Assembly: GCA_017395275.1 (NCBI GenBank)
Contig: JAFPVN010000132.1
Location: 1-10,054, forward strand
Origin: Candidatus Methanomethylophilaceae archaeon
GTDB taxonomy: Archaea > Thermoplasmatota > Thermoplasmata > Methanomassiliicoccales > Methanomethylophilaceae
Direction: 5' to 3'
DNA: 10,054 nt
Part shown: one piece after another, positions 6,634 through 10,054 of the stretch
Position numbering within the stretch: the first letter of the stretch is position 1
How the letters are laid out: each line of letters starts with the position of its first letter
Program-made: the position numbers and the translations under genes
The notes under the pieces: model-generated
Database searches by the model: none
What the model saw: only the letters and a program-made list of their open reading frames with translations
What the model was told of the DNA's origin: nothing

Positions 6634-8028
6634 TCATATGTCGTAGTTCTTCGGATTGAAGGTGGGGATCTCGGAACCGTACTTCCTCAGACACATCTCT
6701 GTGAAATCCTGTCCGTCGTCCGGAAGCGATTCGAGGTCCCTCTGCATCTTGTAAAGCGTTTCAAGTTGCTTCCTCGTAAGGTCGATGTCCTTGTTCCCGT
6801 GTCCTTCGAGGAGTATCCTCGACCCTTCGAGAGCGGCCTCCTTTGCGCGCATGTAGCGGTCGGAACCGTACGATGCCATCGCTTTCCCTATCCTCCAGGC
6901 GTTGTCGAACGCCAGCAGGTACGCCTCCGGAGACCTGCGGCGGTCCGATATCATGTAGAGGTCCCGGAGCACCTTCGCCTGGCCGGCGGCGGTGGCGGTG
7001 TTCATGAGAGAGCATTCGTAACCCAGCATCCCCGTCCAGCACTGGACGGAGGACCCTCCGAACTCCGGGTGGTACTCCACGGACTCGTTGGACCAGAGGT
7101 CGCAGCACTGCGCCATCAGGTTGCCCTGTAGGTCGGCATGCGCGCACTGGCAGGTCTTGCCCTCCTGCGATATCGGCAGTCCGTTGACGGCCTTGACTAT
7201 GATGCTCTCGTATGCGCAGTCCTTGCCGGGGCCCGTCGCCCCGCATTCGAACGCGACCATCGTCCTGGATGCGGAGATGCACCTGCAGATGGCCGTGAAC
7301 GTCCTCTGCACGTCGTTGTCCAGGAAGCCCCCGGCAAGGAACATGGCGGTGTTGGACGAGGCGCATGCGCTGTCCCCTCCGGGGACCGTATGGTTCTTCC
7401 TGCAGATCTGTACCAGTTCCTTCCACAGGTACTCCATGTCCGCCGATCCCAGTATCCCTGCCCCGAACAGGTATGCGGTGATGTCGCCCTGGGTGATCGC
7501 GTAGTCGGTGACCTCCTTCCCCCCGAGGGATTCCAGCGACAGGACGTCTGCGCCGTTACTACAGGCGATCTCCGCACCCTCGATGAGGTGTTCGGGATAG
7601 AGGCGTTTCGTATCCATCCCCAGGCGGAGCCCCTTCTCGCACTCCCTCAAGTCGGGTATGGTGTGCCTGACCGCGATGTTCAGACCGTACTCGTCATGGT
7701 ATCTGTTGGCCATCTCCTTCTGGTCCGTGACGATGGGGACCGAGTTCCTCGGTTCGAAACCCATCTGTGAGATCCACTCGGTCTCCAGCTGCACGTCCGG
7801 GAACCCGAGGTTTATGCAGCGCGTGAGGATGTCCTTGGTGATGTAGTCGACGTACTCCTTCCGCAGTCTCTCCGGCGTCTTCTCCGTACCGGCCCTGGGG
7901 GCGTAGTTCGATTCGGGTACGACCCTTCCGGCGCCGACCCTGATGCCGTAACCGTAGGACAGGGGTTTCCTGGAATGGCCGAACACCATGTCCTCCGGCG
8001 AGGAATACGCCATCTTGTAGCTGTTCAT
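6634..8028 (-). CDS. mtaB: Methanol:corrinoid methyltransferase MtaB, copy 2
   Basis: This is a complete 464-residue MtaB. E166 (LSLESLGG), C222 (DSACASS) and C271 (GPGKDCAYE) occupy the zinc-ligand positions known from Methanosarcina barkeri MtaB with a constant offset of two. ATG 8028 overlaps the mtaC2 stop by four bases (ATGA), with GGGGGGAG directly upstream, so the two are translationally coupled. No in-frame amber codon is present, as expected for methanol (unlike methylamine) methyltransferases. Compared with copy 1, codon choice is looser (GGG, ATA, TCG, CTG occur), pointing to lower expression or less selection. Parts near 7030-7110 remain very similar to positions 1-80 at DNA level. 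Confidence 0.97.
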   Translation of the reverse strand: MNSYKMAYSSPEDMVFGHSRKPLSYGYGIRVGAGRVVPESNYAPRAGTEKTPERLRKEYVDYITKDILTRCINLGFPDVQLETEWISQMGFEPRNSVPIVTDQKEMANRYHDEYGLNIAVRHTIPDLRECEKGLRLGMDTKRLYPEHLIEGAEIACSNGADVLSLESLGGKEVTDYAITQGDITAYLFGAGILGSADMEYLWKELVQICRKNHTVPGGDSACASSNTAMFLAGGFLDNDVQRTFTAICRCISASRTMVAFECGATGPGKDCAYESIIVKAVNGLPISQEGKTCQCAHADLQGNLMAQCCDLWSNESVEYHPEFGGSSVQCWTGMLGYECSLMNTATAAGQAKVLRDLYMISDRRRSPEAYLLAFDNAWRIGKAMASYGSDRYMRAKEAALEGSRILLEGHGNKDIDLTRKQLETLYKMQRDLESLPDDGQDFTEMCLRKYGSEIPTFNPKNYDI

Positions 8029-8810
8029 TCTCCCCCCGTGATGGAATCCCAGTCCCTGCGGATCTCCTCCCAGCTCGCCCCGTCATGCAGCTTGTCCACA
8101 ATCGGGGGCGTGTTGGGGGCCCTCTCGGAGTAGATCCCCGTGGGGAACGATTCGGCGAAGTCCCTGTTGACCGCCCCGCCAGCCACCATGTACGGTATCT
8201 CGAGGCCAAGTCTGGACAGTTCCTCCGCGGCACGGGGGAATGCGGGCATCGTCGTCGTCATGAGCGCCGTTCCGCTGACCATCAGCGGCCTGAGGTTCAT
8301 CACCGTCCTGACCACGTCCTTGACGGCGACGTCCTTGCCAAGGTCGACTACCTTGTATCCGGCGGATCTCAGCATCACCCCGGCTATGTTCTTGCCTATG
8401 TCATGAGGATCGCCCTCGGCCGCATGCATGACCACCGTCCCCTTGTTTGTCCTCCCGCCGGGGATCTTCTTCTCCGCCAGGGAGATGCCTATCTCCATGA
8501 TCTTGGAGGCCATCATGACCTCCGGGAGGTGGTATATGTGCTTTGAGTAGAGCGTGCTCACGATATCCATGCCGCGCGTCAGGCCCTCGTTGATTATCCT
8601 CGCGGGCGGGATACCCATCTGCATGGCACGCATGACGGACGGGGTCACGTCCTTGAACCTGATGTTCGTGATGGAACGGGCCACGTCCTTGAGCAATGGA
8701 TCGGACGGAAGCATCTTGATTATGATGTTCTCCGGGAGCTCAAGATTCTCCAATTCGATATCGTAACGTCTGATGAACATCTGATAATCGACGTTGCGAT
8801 AGTCAAGCAT
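8025..8810 (-). CDS. mtaC: Methanol-specific corrinoid protein MtaC, copy 2
   Basis: The 261-residue product parallels copy 1: an N-terminal helical cap (LPSDPLLKDVA, RIINEGLTRGMD) and a B12-binding Rossmann domain with GDPHDIGKN, H136 being the axial cobalt ligand, and VSGTALMTTTM. It starts at ATG 8810 (MLDYRNVDY), aligned with copy 1. No Shine-Dalgarno site precedes this ATG (upstream minus-strand bases read ACTCACAATATC). A TATA box centred about 26 bases upstream suggests a leaderless transcript. Longer in-frame starts upstream would run through the promoter and are rejected. It is the first gene of mtaC2-mtaB2-ramA. Rare-type codons (ATA, CAT, CCT) appear where copy 1 has ATC, CAC and CCC. 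Confidence 0.95.
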   Translation of the reverse strand: MLDYRNVDYQMFIRRYDIELENLELPENIIIKMLPSDPLLKDVARSITNIRFKDVTPSVMRAMQMGIPPARIINEGLTRGMDIVSTLYSKHIYHLPEVMMASKIMEIGISLAEKKIPGGRTNKGTVVMHAAEGDPHDIGKNIAGVMLRSAGYKVVDLGKDVAVKDVVRTVMNLRPLMVSGTALMTTTMPAFPRAAEELSRLGLEIPYMVAGGAVNRDFAESFPTGIYSERAPNTPPIVDKLHDGASWEEIRRDWDSITGGE

Positions 8811-8830
8811 GATATTGTGAGTTGGTGTTA

Positions 8831-8840
8831 TTATATAAAA
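8831..8840 (-). promoter_or_regulatory. TATA box of the mtaC2-mtaB2-ramA operon
   Basis: The minus strand reads TTTTATATAA, centred about 26 bases before ATG 8810. With usual archaeal spacing, transcription would start at or next to the start codon. A second TATA-like ATTTATAA block (plus strand, about 8858-8866) could drive a slightly longer leader. Confidence 0.6.
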
Positions 8841-8979
8841 TGGGACAAATCGAATCATATTTATAACAAAGCCAGAGAAAGGCACAGAGACCGTTCCACT
8901 ATGATATCGCATATATCCATCTGGCACATCCGTCTGCTTCCGATGCCCGTATCCGAAATCTGCGGGAACGATGGCAAAA

Positions 8980-9000
8980 ACTATGTATAATCTATACATA
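8980..9000. promoter_or_regulatory. Candidate operator/promoter dyad upstream of transposase-like gene B
   Basis: TATGTATA-atc-TATACATA (8982-9000) is a perfect dyad with 8-bp arms and a 3-base centre, ending 12 bases before the gene start. The overlapping word ACTATGTATAAT (8980-8991) is identical to 2018-2029, upstream of the paralogous gene. It may combine a TATA box (about 26 bases before ATG 9013) with a binding site for autoregulation. Confidence 0.5.
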
Positions 9001-9012
9001 AAGGATATCAGG

Positions 9013-10054
9013 ATGTCCTCCATCGTATACCTGAAGAACAAGACCAACGGCAAGGTCTACGCATACCTCAACGAATCGGAATGGGATCCGGCCACGAAGA
9101 GGTGCAGATGCAGAAGGAAATGCCTCGGTCATGTCGACCCGGTCACGGGAGATATCGTCCCTAACAGGGGACACGGGGGCGGAGATGCCGCCGAAGTGCT
9201 GAACATAGGGGTCACCAGGCTCTTCGACCACATCGCGGAGTCGATCGGGCTCAAATCGGCGGTGAGCATCGCCATGCCTGAGAAGGCACCGCTGATACTC
9301 TCCTGCGTCTACTACCTGATGGAGGTCGGCGGACCGCTGGTCAACATAAGGTACTGGTCCGAGGAGAACAGGACCCCGTACAGGAGGGCGATCACCACCG
9401 ATGTCCTGGCGGAGCTCATGCAGGGGATATCAGAGAACGACCTGTTCGCATTCTTCCGTGAATGGAGGGACAGGTCGGAGGACAAGGGATTCTACACCCT
9501 TCACCTCTCGTCGACCGCCTATTACGATTCCGGCTCGGACAGGTCGGCCTTCGGCGGCCTGGCGGGACAGCTCACCGACACGAAGACGCACATGAGCATA
9601 GAGTTCGGCGCGGAAAGCAAGATGCCCATCGCGTACGGACAGCATCCGTCGCCTCCGAAGAACCTTACCGAATTGAGGAGGAGGATGAGCGACATGATCT
9701 GGCTGGATATGCCGGACCCCATCCACGTCCTGGATACGGATTACTGCACGCAGGACAACTTCAGGGACCTCCTTGTATCCAACACCAGGTTCATCCTGCG
9801 TTCCCCGCCCTCGTTCCCGTTCTCCAGGGATGCCATCGTCCGCGTGAAGGACAGGATTATGGATACGAAGAATATGGTCACCGTGGACGGGAGCACGGTA
9901 TTCATAATGTCATTCGTCAACTATCTGGACGGAAGGAAGTGCTTCGCCCACATCATGTTCAGCGCGGAGGAGGCGGAGGAGGAGTTCAGCATATTCCTCA
10001 GTCTCATCGAGCAGTGCTACCGCGAGCTGATCAAGAACGTCTACGTGAAGGAGC
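9013..10054 (+). CDS. Transposase-derived protein B (IS1634/IS4-like DDE family), partial, first catalytic Asp missing
   Basis: The first 347 residues are visible; the frame is open to the window edge. It is a diverged paralogue of protein A along its visible length: MSSIVYLKNKTNGKVYAY, RCRCRRKCLGHVDPVTGDI, then the central region. Second-acid region VLDTDYCTQDN keeps D241. The first-acid region reads YTLHLSSTAYY, where the family has a YDxTS-type motif, so the catalytic aspartate is replaced by leucine (L165). This is the opposite loss from protein A. The glutamate region is off the window. ATG 9013 aligns with protein A, and AAGGAT at 9001-9006 may serve as ribosome site; an in-frame ATG at 8971 would add 14 residues but would run through the operator-like dyad. 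It is divergent to mtaC copy 2 across about 200 bases. Whether the C-terminus is intact cannot be seen. Confidence 0.78.
   Translation, partial: MSSIVYLKNKTNGKVYAYLNESEWDPATKRCRCRRKCLGHVDPVTGDIVPNRGHGGGDAAEVLNIGVTRLFDHIAESIGLKSAVSIAMPEKAPLILSCVYYLMEVGGPLVNIRYWSEENRTPYRRAITTDVLAELMQGISENDLFAFFREWRDRSEDKGFYTLHLSSTAYYDSGSDRSAFGGLAGQLTDTKTHMSIEFGAESKMPIAYGQHPSPPKNLTELRRRMSDMIWLDMPDPIHVLDTDYCTQDNFRDLLVSNTRFILRSPPSFPFSRDAIVRVKDRIMDTKNMVTVDGSTVFIMSFVNYLDGRKCFAHIMFSAEEAEEEFSIFLSLIEQCYRELIKNVYVKE

Noticed and set aside
5650..8550. Several long frames antisense to or out of frame with ramA, mtaB2 and mtaC2
   Set aside because: They are rich in Arg, Pro, Ser or His without motifs, and lie opposite or over well-supported genes; they are shadows.
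8811..9053. N-terminal extension of MtaC copy 2 upstream of 8810
   Set aside because: It would pass through the TATA box and into the divergent gene; the family N-terminus begins at 8810.

Overview
The window most likely comes from a hydrogen-dependent, methyl-reducing methanogen of the Methanomassiliicoccales (gut or anoxic-sediment type). The basis is two methanol:corrinoid methyltransferase operons (mtaC-mtaB), a RamA/MAP-type corrinoid activase, archaeal TATA-type promoters, GGTGAT/GGAGGTG Shine-Dalgarno sites, and the absence of TAG stops at every gene end that can be seen. The lineage is inferred from gene content; no marker gene such as rRNA is present.

Layout from left to right: mtaB copy 1 (minus, runs off the left edge) and mtaC copy 1 (minus) form one operon. 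A roughly 420-base AT-rich divergent intergenic region follows. Then comes a plus-strand gene derived from an IS1634/IS4-like DDE transposase (copy A) and a GC-rich hairpin. Next are a reverse-type rubrerythrin (minus) and a symmetric divergent promoter. A short CobW/COG0523-type GTPase (plus) meets the activase gene ramA (minus) end to end. ramA is the last gene of a second operon, mtaC2-mtaB2-ramA (all minus). After a 200-base divergent region there is a second transposase-derived gene (copy B, plus), which runs off the right edge.

In the methanol pathway, MtaB moves the methyl group of methanol to the cobalt of the corrinoid carried by MtaC. MtaA, not in this window, passes it to coenzyme M. 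The RamA-type protein re-reduces corrinoid that has been accidentally oxidised to Co(II). The rubrerythrin and the metal-binding GTPase plausibly support this oxygen-sensitive, zinc- and cobalt-dependent chemistry.

The most unusual signal is a repeated architecture. Each mtaCB operon is transcribed divergently from a transposase-like gene. Both transposase-like proteins have lost one catalytic aspartate, a different one in each (D2 in A, D1 in B), while their reading frames stay intact. The regions upstream of both contain a shared 12-base word (ACTATGTATAAT) next to perfect dyad sequences. I propose that these are domesticated transposases, possibly local DNA-binding regulators of methanol methyltransferase operons. 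This is inference and needs the tests given below.
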